This document shows, in pieces, positions 7,184-15,626 of a stretch of 26,238 nt of DNA. Within the stretch, counting starts at the first letter, position 1, and each line of letters opens with the position of its first letter. The position numbers and the translations under genes were made by a program. Origin of the DNA: JAJZOM01 sp046703545 (GTDB lineage: Archaea; Thermoplasmatota; Thermoplasmata; Thermoplasmatales; Thermoplasmataceae); assembly GCA_046703545.1 (NCBI GenBank), contig JBJKSX010000041.1, positions 1 through 26,238 of the forward strand, read 5' to 3'. The notes under the pieces were generated by a model, which made no database searches, had not been told where the DNA came from, and saw only the letters and a program-made list of their open reading frames with translations.

Positions 7184-8266
7184 TCAATTCCTGCTTATGA
7201 CTGTCATTATGTCACCGTCAAGCAGTTCGTATTCCAGCCCCACCCTGAGCTCAGCCTGCTTTCTCTGCGGCCCGGATATTATGGCATAGCGGAATGAACT
7301 CATCATTTCCCTGCTGATCTTCCTGACCACATCCTTGACCACCACTCCCTCACGGACAACCATGGGCCTCTCGTCCACATGGCCGGACTTTTCCCTGGTG
7401 TATACCCTTATGAGCTTCAGGGACCTGTAAATCTCCTCCTTGAGGTCATCAATGCCCAGGTTTGCGGATGCTGAGACGGGTACAACTCTACCGAATTTCT
7501 TCAGCTTTTCTATGTTCTTCTTGTCATGGGGCAGGTCTATCTTGTTGACGATGAACAGACCCGGAACATAGACGGTGTTGCCCCTCAGGTGGTCTATGAG
7601 GTCGTCCATGGTTATGGATTCCCTTATGAAAACATCGGCATTGGTGATCTTGAACTCCTTCAGCACGTCCTTTATGTCTTCATCATTGATTGTGACCTTC
7701 TTTGGCTTGTGAATCTTTATTCCGCCGCTGTTGGCCTTCTGCACTGCAATGTTTCTTCTCCTGCGGTTCAGGACTATCCCAGCCCGGTGAAGCTCGAAGA
7801 TGATCTTGTCCACACCCTTTGCCTCCACGTCTGAAACAACAAGCACAAGATCAGCGTTCCGCACGACCCCAAGAATCTCCCTCCCACGGCCGGAACCAAC
7901 CGCTGCGCCTTCAATGATTCCGGGAAGGTCAAGGACCTGGATCTGGGCTCCCTTGTAGTTCAGGGTGCCCGGTATCACTGTGAGCGTGGTGAAAGCGAAA
8001 TGCCCTATCTTGCTCTCCTGATCCGTCAGCTTGTTAAGCAGGCTGCTTTTGCCCACGCTTGGAAAACCAACAAGCGCCACGGTTGAGTCACCCGACTTAG
8101 GAACAGAAAAGCCTTCCCCGCCACCCTTCTTGTGGGACTGGGCCTCGAGCTCAAGTTTGGAGAGCTTGGCCTTGAGAATCCCAATGTGTTTCTGGGTGGC
8201 CTTGTTATATTGAGTCTTGTGGATCTCTTCCTCGATCTCCTTGATCCGTTCCTGAATTGTCGCCAT
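7184..8266 (-). CDS. DRG/Rbg-family translation-associated GTPase
   Basis: 360 residues, the usual length of archaeal and eukaryotic DRG proteins (Obg-related). An N-terminal helical stretch (residues 1-50) leads into the G domain: G1 GFPSVGKS at 67-74, the HFAFTTLTVIPG switch, G3 DLPG at 113-116, and G4 NKID at 241-244. A DRG-specific insertion lies between G3 and G4 (about 165-235). The C-terminal TGS domain (about 288-360) contains VYTREKSG and ends LLDGDIMTVISRN. Family members bind ribosomes or polysomes and are thought to help translation. It heads a two-gene unit with acylphosphatase. Upstream, a GAGGT motif 9 nt before the ATG at 8266 may serve as ribosome-binding site. Confidence 0.93.
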   Translation of the reverse strand: MATIQERIKEIEEEIHKTQYNKATQKHIGILKAKLSKLELEAQSHKKGGGEGFSVPKSGDSTVALVGFPSVGKSSLLNKLTDQESKIGHFAFTTLTVIPGTLNYKGAQIQVLDLPGIIEGAAVGSGRGREILGVVRNADLVLVVSDVEAKGVDKIIFELHRAGIVLNRRRRNIAVQKANSGGIKIHKPKKVTINDEDIKDVLKEFKITNADVFIRESITMDDLIDHLRGNTVYVPGLFIVNKIDLPHDKKNIEKLKKFGRVVPVSASANLGIDDLKEEIYRSLKLIRVYTREKSGHVDERPMVVREGVVVKDVVRKISREMMSSFRYAIISGPQRKQAELRVGLEYELLDGDIMTVISRN

Positions 8267-8366
8267 GGGGCAGATACCTCATTGTTTCACACCTTTAAAC
8301 TATGCTATGCATGGATGAGGTAAGCAGGTGTTGGAAAAACGAGAAGGTGATTATGGGCGAATCTGG

Positions 8367-8380
8367 TTTATATTATATAT
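8367..8380 (+). promoter_or_regulatory. TATA-like box for the NfeD-like gene
   Basis: TTTATATTATATAT, whose TATATAT end is centred about 25 nt before the ATG at 8402; no Shine-Dalgarno sequence is present. A leaderless start is likely. Confidence 0.5.
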
Positions 8381-8401
8381 CAGTTAACAATTAATGTCCA
8401 A

Positions 8402-8752
8402 ATGCAGATTTCCCTGTACACCATTGTTTTGTATACCGCTGTTGTGCTGCTCATAGGCTTCGGCATTGGCTCATGGATCACAAGGATACTCTTGCGCTAC
8501 CCTTTCGGGGCGAACCCACTGACTGGGAAAGATGCGCTCATAGGCCTGAAGGGAAAAGTGGCGGACAAGAAAAACGGATACCTCCGGGTCGCCGTTGCAT
8601 CACAGGTATGGAACGCTGAATGTGAACATTATGAAAGCATCAGCAGGGGAGACAGGGTCATAGTGAAGGGGGTGGACAACCTGACACTGGTGGTTGTCCC
8701 TGTGACCGACACCGATTCCATCATTCCAGGCCACCTGAAGACTCAGGCTTAG
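8402..8752 (+). CDS. Small NfeD-like membrane protein (one TM helix plus OB-fold domain)
   Basis: 116 residues. A hydrophobic segment at about 6-27 (TIVLYTAVVLLIGFGIGSWI) anchors the protein. From about residue 40 the sequence DALIGLKGKVADKKNGYLRVAVASQVWNAE and then ISRGDRVIVKGVDNLTLVVVP follows the pattern of the soluble OB-fold domain of NfeD proteins (GxxGxA ... VxVxGxxWxA ... GxxVxVxxVxGxxLxV). NfeD proteins usually sit beside stomatin/flotillin or ClpP-like membrane protease genes; none is visible here, so it is an orphan. The 3' end overlaps the convergent methyltransferase gene by 32 nt. Fold assignment is from pattern only. Confidence 0.7.
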   Translation: MQISLYTIVLYTAVVLLIGFGIGSWITRILLRYPFGANPLTGKDALIGLKGKVADKKNGYLRVAVASQVWNAECEHYESISRGDRVIVKGVDNLTLVVVPVTDTDSIIPGHLKTQA

Positions 8753-9335
8753 GGAAAAGCTGGTAAAGGTAAATCGTTTCGAAGAAGAATGACTGCTCCG
8801 CTTTCAGCTTGAATGTGTACTGGCTGAATTCCCCCATCAGGGAGTCAACATCGGTCAGGCTTGTCAGGATTATGTAAATTGAACCCCCCTCATTCAGGAA
8901 ATGGTGGGCAGCTTTCAGGAAGGGCCTTGTGACGTCAAAACCGTCTTGGCCCCCATCCCACTGCTCCGAATCCTCATACCTGTCCTCGGTCGGCAGGTAA
9001 GGTGGGTTGAAGACTATTGTGTCATAAGTTCCCCTTATGCTGTTGAAAAGCTGCGAGTCGACAATCTCAAGATCAACATGGTTCCTTATGGCATTCTTCT
9101 CTGCACATTCCCTTGCGTGGGGTGAAACATCACAGCATGTGACGTCCCTTCCCAGGACCGCACAGTATACCGAAATCATTCCGGTTCCGCAACCCACTTC
9201 AAGAACTTTGTTTCCCGGGATAAAATGATCCAGTATCAGGAAGGTGTCCTCAGCAGGCCGATAGACCCTGTCGCAGGATTCGATTGAAATTCCGGAATAC
9301 TTGTCGTAATGGATTATCAACCAATGATTATCCAA
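8721..9335 (-). CDS. HEMK2/Mtq2-like class I SAM-dependent methyltransferase
   Basis: 204 residues. The start YRPAEDTFLILD is typical of the archaeal/eukaryotic HEMK2 (Mtq2) group, which methylates the glutamine of the GGQ motif in class 1 release factor. Motif I is EVGCGTG at 46-52 and the N5-glutamine methyltransferase signature NPPY is at 110-113. The group lacks the extra N-terminal domain of bacterial PrmC, as here. In eukaryotes it works with Trm112; no such partner is visible nearby. The only upstream start before an in-frame stop is TTG at 9335, with a second TTG five codons later. The target aRF1 is an inference from the subfamily. Confidence 0.85.
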   Translation of the reverse strand: MDNHWLIIHYDKYSGISIESCDRVYRPAEDTFLILDHFIPGNKVLEVGCGTGMISVYCAVLGRDVTCCDVSPHARECAEKNAIRNHVDLEIVDSQLFNSIRGTYDTIVFNPPYLPTEDRYEDSEQWDGGQDGFDVTRPFLKAAHHFLNEGGSIYIILTSLTDVDSLMGEFSQYTFKLKAEQSFFFETIYLYQLFPKPESSGGLE

Positions 9336-9389
9336 TTTTCAGATAAGTATTGATCCATTTTTTCGGCCGCACATCTATATGAAAATCTC

Positions 9390-9395
9390 TTAATA
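9390..9395 (+). promoter_or_regulatory. TATA-like box for topoisomerase I
   Basis: TTAATA centred about 27 nt upstream of the TTG start at 9420, supporting a leaderless transcript initiating at a UUG codon. Confidence 0.4.
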
Positions 9396-9419
9396 CCTGA
9401 AGCATTAAAGGACGATCTC

Positions 9420-11759
9420 TTGCAAGCCACAACAGCACCAAGAAAAGTCATTATCACAGAAAAGGCGGATGCAGCCAGGCGGATTGCCTATATTCTTTCG
9501 GATGGCACATCCAAGCAGAAAAGGTCAAAGGGCCTGAATTACATCGAATTTGGCGAAGGGGATGACTACCACGTGGTGATACCCCTGAGCGGTCATATTG
9601 TGGCCATCGATTTCACGGACGACATGAAGGACTGGAAATCAACCGACCTGGAGAAGCTCGTTGGCTCTTCAATTGTGCACAGGGTCACAAACAAGAGTGC
9701 ATTCAACAGCCTGGTTTCACTGACCAACAAGGCGGACAGCATCATTGTTGCGACCGACTATGACAGGGAAGGGGAACTCATTGGGGTTGAGGCCCTGGAG
9801 ATCGTGAAGGAAAATGTCATCGACAAGATCAAATCGAACCCGGAAATAAAGCGGGCCAGATTCAGTGCATTGACACCAGACGAAGTGCGGAAGGCATTTG
9901 AGGACCTCGCGGACGTGGACAGCCACCTGGCGCAGTCTGCATCAGCGAGGGAGGAGATCGACCTTTACTGGGGTGCAGCACTCACGAGATTCATTTCACT
10001 GGCATCAAACAGGCTGGGAAGGAATTTCCTTTCCGTGGGAAGGGTTCAGACTCCCACACTGGCCATAGTCGTCAGGAGGGAACTTGAAATCACCAATTTC
10101 AAGGAAGAGCCTTACTGGACTATCAGCATCCTTTTCAACAAGAGGAGGAATTTCCCTGGGCACTACAAGGAAGGTGCCATATGGAAGAAAGAAGAGGCTG
10201 AAAGCATCTTCAAGGACATTGACGGGCAAAACGGGACTGTCAAGGAGTTCTCAAGGAATGATGAGCGGATCTACAAGCCTCCGCCGTTCAACACCACTGA
10301 GTTCCTGAGGGAGGCCTCGAGAATCGGGGTTAACCCATCAAAGGCAATGAAAATTGCTGAGAGCCTCTACACCCGAGGATACATAAGTTATCCAAGGACC
10401 GACAACACGGTTTACCAGAGGTCAATCAACCTGAAGGGCGTGCTCACAAAGCTCCTCAAGTCGGAGTTTGCCGGGGATGTAAAGAAGGTTCTGGATCAGG
10501 AAACAATAAGGCCATCCAGAGGAAAAAGGCAGGCGACAGACCACCCTCCCATTTATCCGGTTTCAGCAGCGAAGGAAGGTACCCTGAAATCAGACTTTGC
10601 AAAAATATACGAGCTCATAGTGCGAAGATTCCTGGCCACACTGTACAGGGAGGGAACCAAGGAGGTCACCAACGCCCTCATAGATGTGAACGGCCATGAC
10701 TTCGAGGCCAAGGGCCAGACCATTAAGGACCCCGGCTGGCTGGAACTCTACCCCTACAGGAAAGTGGAAGAGTCCGTGATTCCCCAACTGGAGCCCGGAA
10801 CAGAGGTGAAGGGCAAGGAATGGAACTTGGACGAGGAGAAGACCAAGCCTCCAAGAAGGTACGACCTCGCATCACTGATCAAGAAGATGGAGGAGTTGAA
10901 CCTGGGCACAAAGAGCACAAGGCACGACATAATCGAAAAATTGCAGAACAGGGGCTTTGTCGAAGGCAACCCCGTGAGGCCCACATTCCTGGGGATGGGC
11001 CTGATTGAGTCTCTTATGCTTGTTGAATCGGACATAACAGAGCCCGACATGACCGCCACCCTTGAGAATGAAATGGACAGGATAGCCAACAGTGAGGCAG
11101 ATAAAGACAAGGTTGTGCAGATCTCAAGGGACATGCTGCTGAAGGTCCTCAGGGAATTCAAGTCAAAGGAGAAGGTCATAAAGGACACCATAACAGCAGC
11201 CCTGAGAAGGGGAAATCCGGTGGGCAAATGCCCCATTCATGGCAAGGACATCATGCTTCTCAGGAACAAGGACTTCTCAAAGCTAAAATGCGAAGAGGAA
11301 GGATGCAGGATTGACTTCCCCAGTGCACTGAGAGGCACTCCCCAGATACTTGACCAGACTTGTGAGGTCTGCGGGCTTCCCATGGTGAGGATCATCAGGC
11401 GCGGGCAGTCACCCGAAACAAGATGCATCGACCCCAAATGCCAGTTCAACTCAGACAGGTCAATAATGGGCGTATGCCCGGGAGATGGCGGAAACCTTAT
11501 TGTAAGGCAGTCCAGGTTCGGGAAGAGGTTCCTGGGATGTGCAAATTACCCCAACTGCACCGTGACCTATGCACTCCCACAGATGGGGCAGCTGAAGAAC
11601 ACCGGAGAAACCTGCGAACACTGTGGGGCTCCCCTGATAATTGCATTCAGGAACAGGAGGGCATGGAAGTTTTGTCCCAAGATAGAATGTAAGTACAACA
11701 CCGACAAGAAGAAGTCAGGTGGAAAGGGTGGCAAAAGTGGCAATAAAAAGGCTTCCTGA
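9420..11759 (+). CDS. topA: DNA topoisomerase I (type IA)
   Basis: 779 residues. It relaxes negative supercoils by single-strand passage. The Toprim domain starts at once (VIITEKADAARRIAYIL) with ATDYDREGELIG carrying the acidic metal site. The catalytic tyrosine is Y324 in GYISYPRTDN. From about residue 600 there are four four-cysteine zinc modules: CPIHG...KCEEEGC, CEVCG...CIDPKC, CPGDG...CANYPNC and CEHCG...CPKIEC. A Lys/Gly/Ser tail (KKKSGGKGGKSGNKKAS) ends the protein and probably binds DNA. The reading frame opens with TTG at 9420; the homology begins within a few residues, so a later start is unlikely. The last codons overlap the start of the presenilin-like protease gene. Confidence 0.95.
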   Translation: MQATTAPRKVIITEKADAARRIAYILSDGTSKQKRSKGLNYIEFGEGDDYHVVIPLSGHIVAIDFTDDMKDWKSTDLEKLVGSSIVHRVTNKSAFNSLVSLTNKADSIIVATDYDREGELIGVEALEIVKENVIDKIKSNPEIKRARFSALTPDEVRKAFEDLADVDSHLAQSASAREEIDLYWGAALTRFISLASNRLGRNFLSVGRVQTPTLAIVVRRELEITNFKEEPYWTISILFNKRRNFPGHYKEGAIWKKEEAESIFKDIDGQNGTVKEFSRNDERIYKPPPFNTTEFLREASRIGVNPSKAMKIAESLYTRGYISYPRTDNTVYQRSINLKGVLTKLLKSEFAGDVKKVLDQETIRPSRGKRQATDHPPIYPVSAAKEGTLKSDFAKIYELIVRRFLATLYREGTKEVTNALIDVNGHDFEAKGQTIKDPGWLELYPYRKVEESVIPQLEPGTEVKGKEWNLDEEKTKPPRRYDLASLIKKMEELNLGTKSTRHDIIEKLQNRGFVEGNPVRPTFLGMGLIESLMLVESDITEPDMTATLENEMDRIANSEADKDKVVQISRDMLLKVLREFKSKEKVIKDTITAALRRGNPVGKCPIHGKDIMLLRNKDFSKLKCEEEGCRIDFPSALRGTPQILDQTCEVCGLPMVRIIRRGQSPETRCIDPKCQFNSDRSIMGVCPGDGGNLIVRQSRFGKRFLGCANYPNCTVTYALPQMGQLKNTGETCEHCGAPLIIAFRNRRAWKFCPKIECKYNTDKKKSGGKGGKSGNKKAS

Positions 11760-12615
11760 AATCTCCAGCATACTGCTTTTCATAGTATCGTCTGCATTTG
11801 CAACGTTCCTGTCCCTCATCATAGTGGATTCAGGAATCCAGAATCCCCCTTCCAGCACTACATCAGGTGCCTCATACATCCTCATATACCTCATTGCCGC
11901 AGTGGCATTTTCAGGCGTGGTCATTTTCCTGGGAAGGAAAAACCTTGGAAGGCTTCTCAGATGGATCTTCATGGGAGTCATCGCCTATGTGGTCTTCTTT
12001 GTGTGGCTCTATCTTGGGTTGTTCATTGCGCAGAATGAAATCCAGTACCTGATCATCATATTCGCGGCCCCTGCAATCATGGTTCTCCTGATGATATTCA
12101 AGAACGAATGGTACACTGTGGACGCAGCCGGCTTCTTCCTTGTTGCGGGCGTTTCCGCCCTCTGGGGGCTCATAATCGGCGTATGGGCATCCGTGGGTTT
12201 CCTTGTGGTCTTTGCAGTATACGATTACATTGCAGTCTACAGGACCAAGCACATGGTGAGCCTTGCCAGAGTTGCTATGGATGACAGGCTTCCTCTCCTT
12301 TTTGTTTTTCCGGGGGAGAAGGGAGTGAAGATGAAGGAACTGAAACTGTCGCAGTCTGGTGAGAAAGGGGACAAGAAGGTCCTTCTGCTTGGTTTTGGCG
12401 ACATGGTTTTTCCTGCAATAATGGTGGTTTCGTCAGCCATATACGGCAGGCCTGACATACTGCCGTTCATGCTGTTCCCCCTGGTGGGGGCGGTCGTTGG
12501 AATGCTGTTCCTCCTGTTCACCAGGGTGAACAAGCCGGCGCCGGGGCTTCCAATGATAAATGCTGGAGCCGTGTCCGGCTTCATTCTTGTGTTCCTGCTT
12601 TTCAAATTCTTCTGA
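11737..12615 (+). CDS. Presenilin-like A22-family intramembrane aspartyl protease
   Basis: About 292 residues with eight or nine hydrophobic helices. The two catalytic aspartates are in the family motifs: D163 in FAVYDYIAVY (YD motif) and D222 in LLGFGDMVFPA (GxGD motif), separated by a polar cytoplasmic loop (KMKELKLSQSGEKGDKK). A PGLP segment near residue 270, matching the PALP motif region, follows before the last helix. Such archaeal presenilin/signal-peptide-peptidase homologues cut substrates inside the membrane. The gene starts inside the end of topA. GTGs at 11719, 11728 and 11737 are in frame; GGTG at 11727-11730, six nt before the last, favours 11737. The stop abuts the end of convergent purH with no gap. 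Confidence 0.85.
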   Translation: MAIKRLPEISSILLFIVSSAFATFLSLIIVDSGIQNPPSSTTSGASYILIYLIAAVAFSGVVIFLGRKNLGRLLRWIFMGVIAYVVFFVWLYLGLFIAQNEIQYLIIIFAAPAIMVLLMIFKNEWYTVDAAGFFLVAGVSALWGLIIGVWASVGFLVVFAVYDYIAVYRTKHMVSLARVAMDDRLPLLFVFPGEKGVKMKELKLSQSGEKGDKKVLLLGFGDMVFPAIMVVSSAIYGRPDILPFMLFPLVGAVVGMLFLLFTRVNKPAPGLPMINAGAVSGFILVFLLFKFF

Positions 12616-14118
12616 TCAGTGAAGGAATACCCTCTTTCCAGTGAAATACATGGGTATTCCAAGCTCCTTCGCCTTTTCTATGACTTCCTCGTCCCTGATG
12701 GACCCCCCAGGCTGCACTATGGATGCGACGCCGGACGAGGCAGCCAGCTCAACATTGTCGTAGAAAGGGAAGAATGCATCCGATGCCAAAGCAGAGCCCT
12801 TTGATTTTTCCCCAGCGCGGCCAACTGCTCCACGCAGGGCCTCTATCCTTGAGGTCTGCCCTGCCCCTATTCCCACGGTGGCGCCATCTTTCACAAGGAC
12901 TATTGCGTTGCTCTTGCAGTGTGCAACAACCTTCCAGGCAAACTTGAGGTCCGCAATCTGTTTCTCGCTTGCTTCAGTTCCCGTCTTGAGGATGAGGTCG
13001 TTGAAATCTGTCCTCAGCCTGTTCTGCACTATGAATCCGTTGGAGATTGACCTTACTCTCAGGCTCTCATCCGGCACAAGCGGCACCTTCAGGACCCTGA
13101 GGTTCTTCTTCTTTTTCAGGAGTTCAAGAGCTTCTTCAGTGAAATCCGGGGCAATAACCACTTCAACCAGTATTTTCCGTATCTGTTCAAAGCAATCACT
13201 GTCAAAGGGCCTGTTGAATGACATGATGGAGCCGTATACGGATTCAGGGTCAGCCTCAATGGCCCTCTTGAGCGCCTCGGAAATGGTGTCTGCGGTTGCG
13301 ACTCCACAGGGTGTGCTATGCTTCACAACCACGGCTGTGGGCTCATCAAATTCAAGTATCGCCTCAAATGCTCCATCCGCATCCTGCAGGTTGTTGTAGC
13401 TCAGTTCCTTGCCCTGGAGCTTTTCGGCGTTGGCGATTCCCAGTTTGCTCCCATCAGAGTAGATGTATCCTTTCTGGTCAGGGTTTTCGCCGTATCTGAG
13501 CTCCCTTCCGTTCTTGCCGCTGAGGTAGAATCTTGAGGTGGCTGAGCCAAGAAAGCTATCCGCCAGTGAATTGTATATTGCAATATCGTAATCTGTGGCT
13601 CTGGCAAATGCCCTCAACGCCAGCCTCTTTCTGGTCTCCAGGGAAACCTTTGAATTGCGTATGAGTTCCTCCTGAACGGTGCCATACTGGGAAGGGTCAG
13701 TGATTATGATCACGTTTTCGAAGTTCTTTGCAGCCGCCCTCAGCAGCGATATTCCGCCAATGTCTATATTTTCAACCATATTCTGGAGGTCCCTGCTCTT
13801 TGCAGCCTCCTCAAAAGGATAGAGATTCGAAATGACCATGTCAAATTCAGGGAAATTGTGCTCCGCCATCTGCCTTTTCCCCAGTTCATCCCGCTTTGAC
13901 AGTATTCCTGAAAAAATTGCAGGATGCAGTGTCTTCACACGCCCTTCAAGAAGGTCTTCAAAGCCCGTGAGTTCAGATATGTTGGTAGCCTTTATTCCTG
14001 AAGACTCAAGAAACCGCTGGGTATTGCCGCTGGCATAAACCTCTGTGACGTGGCCTGCTATTGCTTTCAGGAACGTGTCCAGGTTCTCCTTGTTGTAGAC
14101 ACTGGCAAGTACTTTCAT
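12616..14118 (-). CDS. purH: Bifunctional AICAR formyltransferase / IMP cyclohydrolase
   Basis: 500 residues, typical of bacterial-type PurH. It catalyses the last two steps of IMP synthesis: formyl transfer from 10-formyl-THF to AICAR, then ring closure. The N-terminal cyclohydrolase domain (about 1-195) has GRVKTLHPAIFSGIL with the KTLHP motif at 62-66 and LYPFE near 100. The formyltransferase domain carries RYGENPDQKG near 209-217 and KHSTPCGVA with the catalytic K266-H267 pair. Many archaea use PurP and PurO instead of this bifunctional enzyme, so a bacterial-type PurH implies folate-dependent purine synthesis. A TTAAATAA box lies about 22 nt before the ATG. Confidence 0.95.
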   Translation of the reverse strand: MKVLASVYNKENLDTFLKAIAGHVTEVYASGNTQRFLESSGIKATNISELTGFEDLLEGRVKTLHPAIFSGILSKRDELGKRQMAEHNFPEFDMVISNLYPFEEAAKSRDLQNMVENIDIGGISLLRAAAKNFENVIIITDPSQYGTVQEELIRNSKVSLETRKRLALRAFARATDYDIAIYNSLADSFLGSATSRFYLSGKNGRELRYGENPDQKGYIYSDGSKLGIANAEKLQGKELSYNNLQDADGAFEAILEFDEPTAVVVKHSTPCGVATADTISEALKRAIEADPESVYGSIMSFNRPFDSDCFEQIRKILVEVVIAPDFTEEALELLKKKKNLRVLKVPLVPDESLRVRSISNGFIVQNRLRTDFNDLILKTGTEASEKQIADLKFAWKVVAHCKSNAIVLVKDGATVGIGAGQTSRIEALRGAVGRAGEKSKGSALASDAFFPFYDNVELAASSGVASIVQPGGSIRDEEVIEKAKELGIPMYFTGKRVFLH

Positions 14119-14256
14119 GATCGGGGATGGTATCAGTTATTTAATGCATTTTGTTTTGGTGAAGTATTGTGTGCAATCCTTTCTGAAAGCTTCCGAAAAT
14201 GTCCACTGGAACCTGTTATTGCCCTGTATCTGCAGTGCCATGTCACGGAATATCTC

Positions 14257-14273
14257 GATTACTCCCAGTAATC
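14257..14273. promoter_or_regulatory. Perfect 7+3+7 dyad upstream of the SAM synthetase gene
   Basis: GATTACT-CCC-AGTAATC, a perfect inverted repeat about 50 nt upstream of the TATA-like box of the SAM synthetase gene and 140 nt from the purH start. It could be a regulator site. The dyad is too short and isolated to call a riboswitch or terminator. Confidence 0.35.
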
Positions 14274-14321
14274 AGAATCCTTATGTGGTAATTTGACAGG
14301 CGGTAATACAAAACTTTTATG

Positions 14322-14332
14322 TTATATTTAAA
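14322..14332 (+). promoter_or_regulatory. TATA-like box for SAM synthetase
   Basis: TTATATTTAAA centred about 29 nt upstream of the ATG at 14356, a strong archaeal-type TATA element. The rest of the 237-base purH-mat spacer shows only the dyad at 14257-14273. Confidence 0.55.
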
Positions 14333-14355
14333 ATCACCCGATAAGAGGCAATACA

Positions 14356-15561
14356 ATGGAAAGAAACATTGCTGTAGAAGGAATCACTCAAATTCCAACG
14401 CACAAGAGAGAAGTCGAAATAGTTGAAAGAAAGGGTATAGGGCACCCTGACAGTGTTTCCGATGGAATTGCAGAATCAGTAAGCAGAGCATTGAGCAAGT
14501 ATTACCTTAAGGAATACGGTAAAATTCTTCACCACAACACAGACCAGGTTGAAATTGTAGGTGGGCAGTCTGCGCCGGCGTTTGCAGGGGGCACAGTCCT
14601 CGAACCCACTTACATCCTTCTCAGCGGAAGGGCCACTACAAAGGTTGGGAATGACAGGATACCATTCAAGTCCATTGCAATCAAGGCCACAAAGGAATAC
14701 CTGACCAACAACTTCAAGCACCTCGATCTGGACTCTGATGTCATGCTTGACTGCAGGATCGGACATGGCTCGGTTGACCTTACTGAAATTTATGACACGT
14801 CAAAGCTCAGGGCAAATGACACCTCCTTTGGAGTGGGGTTCGCACCTTTCTCAGACACTGAGAAGCTCGTGAAGGGAACAGAGAACTTCCTGAACGGCAA
14901 GGAATTCAAGTCAAAGCTGCCTGCCATTGGCTATGACATAAAGGTCATGGGGTTCAGGCAGAAGGAGACAATCAACCTCACCGTTGCCGCAGCCTACGTT
15001 GACAAGTATGTGAAGGACGACCCGGACTACTTCTCAATCAAGGAAGAGCTCAGGGAGGCCATCACAAAGAACGCGGAGAAGCTCACAGACCAGCCTGTCC
15101 AGATCTACATCAACACTGCAGATGAGGAGGACGGCGAGGCAGCTGGGCACTATCTCACAGTGACGGGCCTTTCCATGGAAAATGGCGACGATGGTTCTGT
15201 GGGCAGGGGAAACAGGGTTACGGGCCTCATAACGCCATACAGGCCAATGAGCATGGAGGCAGCTGCAGGGAAGAACCCGGTAACACACGTGGGAAAACTC
15301 TACAACACCCTTTCAAACATCATTGCACAGGACATTGTGGATGAACACGGAAAGGACATTGAAGAGGTTCATGTGAGGATTGTTTCTCAGATTGGAAGAA
15401 GAATAGACGATCCCCATGTTGCCAGCATCCAGGTGATATATGCTGACAATGTTGATCCCTCCAAGATCAATAACAACATAAGGAACCTCGCGGATGACAG
15501 GCTCGCAAATATTAGCGACCTCACACAGATGTTTGTGGACGGCAAAGTCTCAGTTTTCTGA
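14356..15561 (+). CDS. mat: Archaeal-type S-adenosylmethionine synthetase (methionine adenosyltransferase)
   Basis: 401 residues, the standard length of the archaeal MAT family, which is only distantly related to bacterial MetK. It makes SAM from methionine and ATP. Visible family marks are ERKGIGHPDSVSDGIAESVS near residues 24-43, DQVEIVGGQSAPAF, NTADEEDGEAAGHYLTVTGLSMENGDDGSVGRGNR (methionine/ATP region), and MSMEAAAGKNPVTHVGKLYN. Codon use is the most regular in the window and the TATA box is strong, in keeping with a highly expressed housekeeping gene. SAM from this enzyme would feed methyltransferases such as the HEMK2-like gene at 8721. Confidence 0.97.
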   Translation: MERNIAVEGITQIPTHKREVEIVERKGIGHPDSVSDGIAESVSRALSKYYLKEYGKILHHNTDQVEIVGGQSAPAFAGGTVLEPTYILLSGRATTKVGNDRIPFKSIAIKATKEYLTNNFKHLDLDSDVMLDCRIGHGSVDLTEIYDTSKLRANDTSFGVGFAPFSDTEKLVKGTENFLNGKEFKSKLPAIGYDIKVMGFRQKETINLTVAAAYVDKYVKDDPDYFSIKEELREAITKNAEKLTDQPVQIYINTADEEDGEAAGHYLTVTGLSMENGDDGSVGRGNRVTGLITPYRPMSMEAAAGKNPVTHVGKLYNTLSNIIAQDIVDEHGKDIEEVHVRIVSQIGRRIDDPHVASIQVIYADNVDPSKINNNIRNLADDRLANISDLTQMFVDGKVSVF

Positions 15562-15574
15562 GACCAGCCCCATC

Positions 15575-15598
15575 TTTATTATTCTGGCAAAATTTTTT
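15575..15598 (+). terminator. T-rich tract after SAM synthetase
   Basis: TTTATTATT (from about 15575) and then T6 (15593-15598) shortly after the mat stop codon are suited to intrinsic archaeal termination. The T6 stretch is also about 30 nt before the next start, so it may overlap that gene's promoter. Confidence 0.35.
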
Positions 15599-15626
15599 AC
15601 TTCATGCAAAGCATTGCAACATTATC

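Noticed and set aside
12878..13399. Plus-strand frame of 173 codons opposite purH
   Set aside because: Antisense shadow rich in Ser/Phe/Arg; PurH explains the whole stretch.
14050..14271. 73-codon plus-strand frame between purH and SAM synthetase
   Set aside because: Begins inside purH, no start signal, no recognisable pattern and Cys-rich odd composition; probably chance.
14119..14355. SAM riboswitch before SAM synthetase
   Set aside because: The TATA box is so close to the ATG that almost no leader RNA would exist, and no SAM-aptamer pattern is visible.
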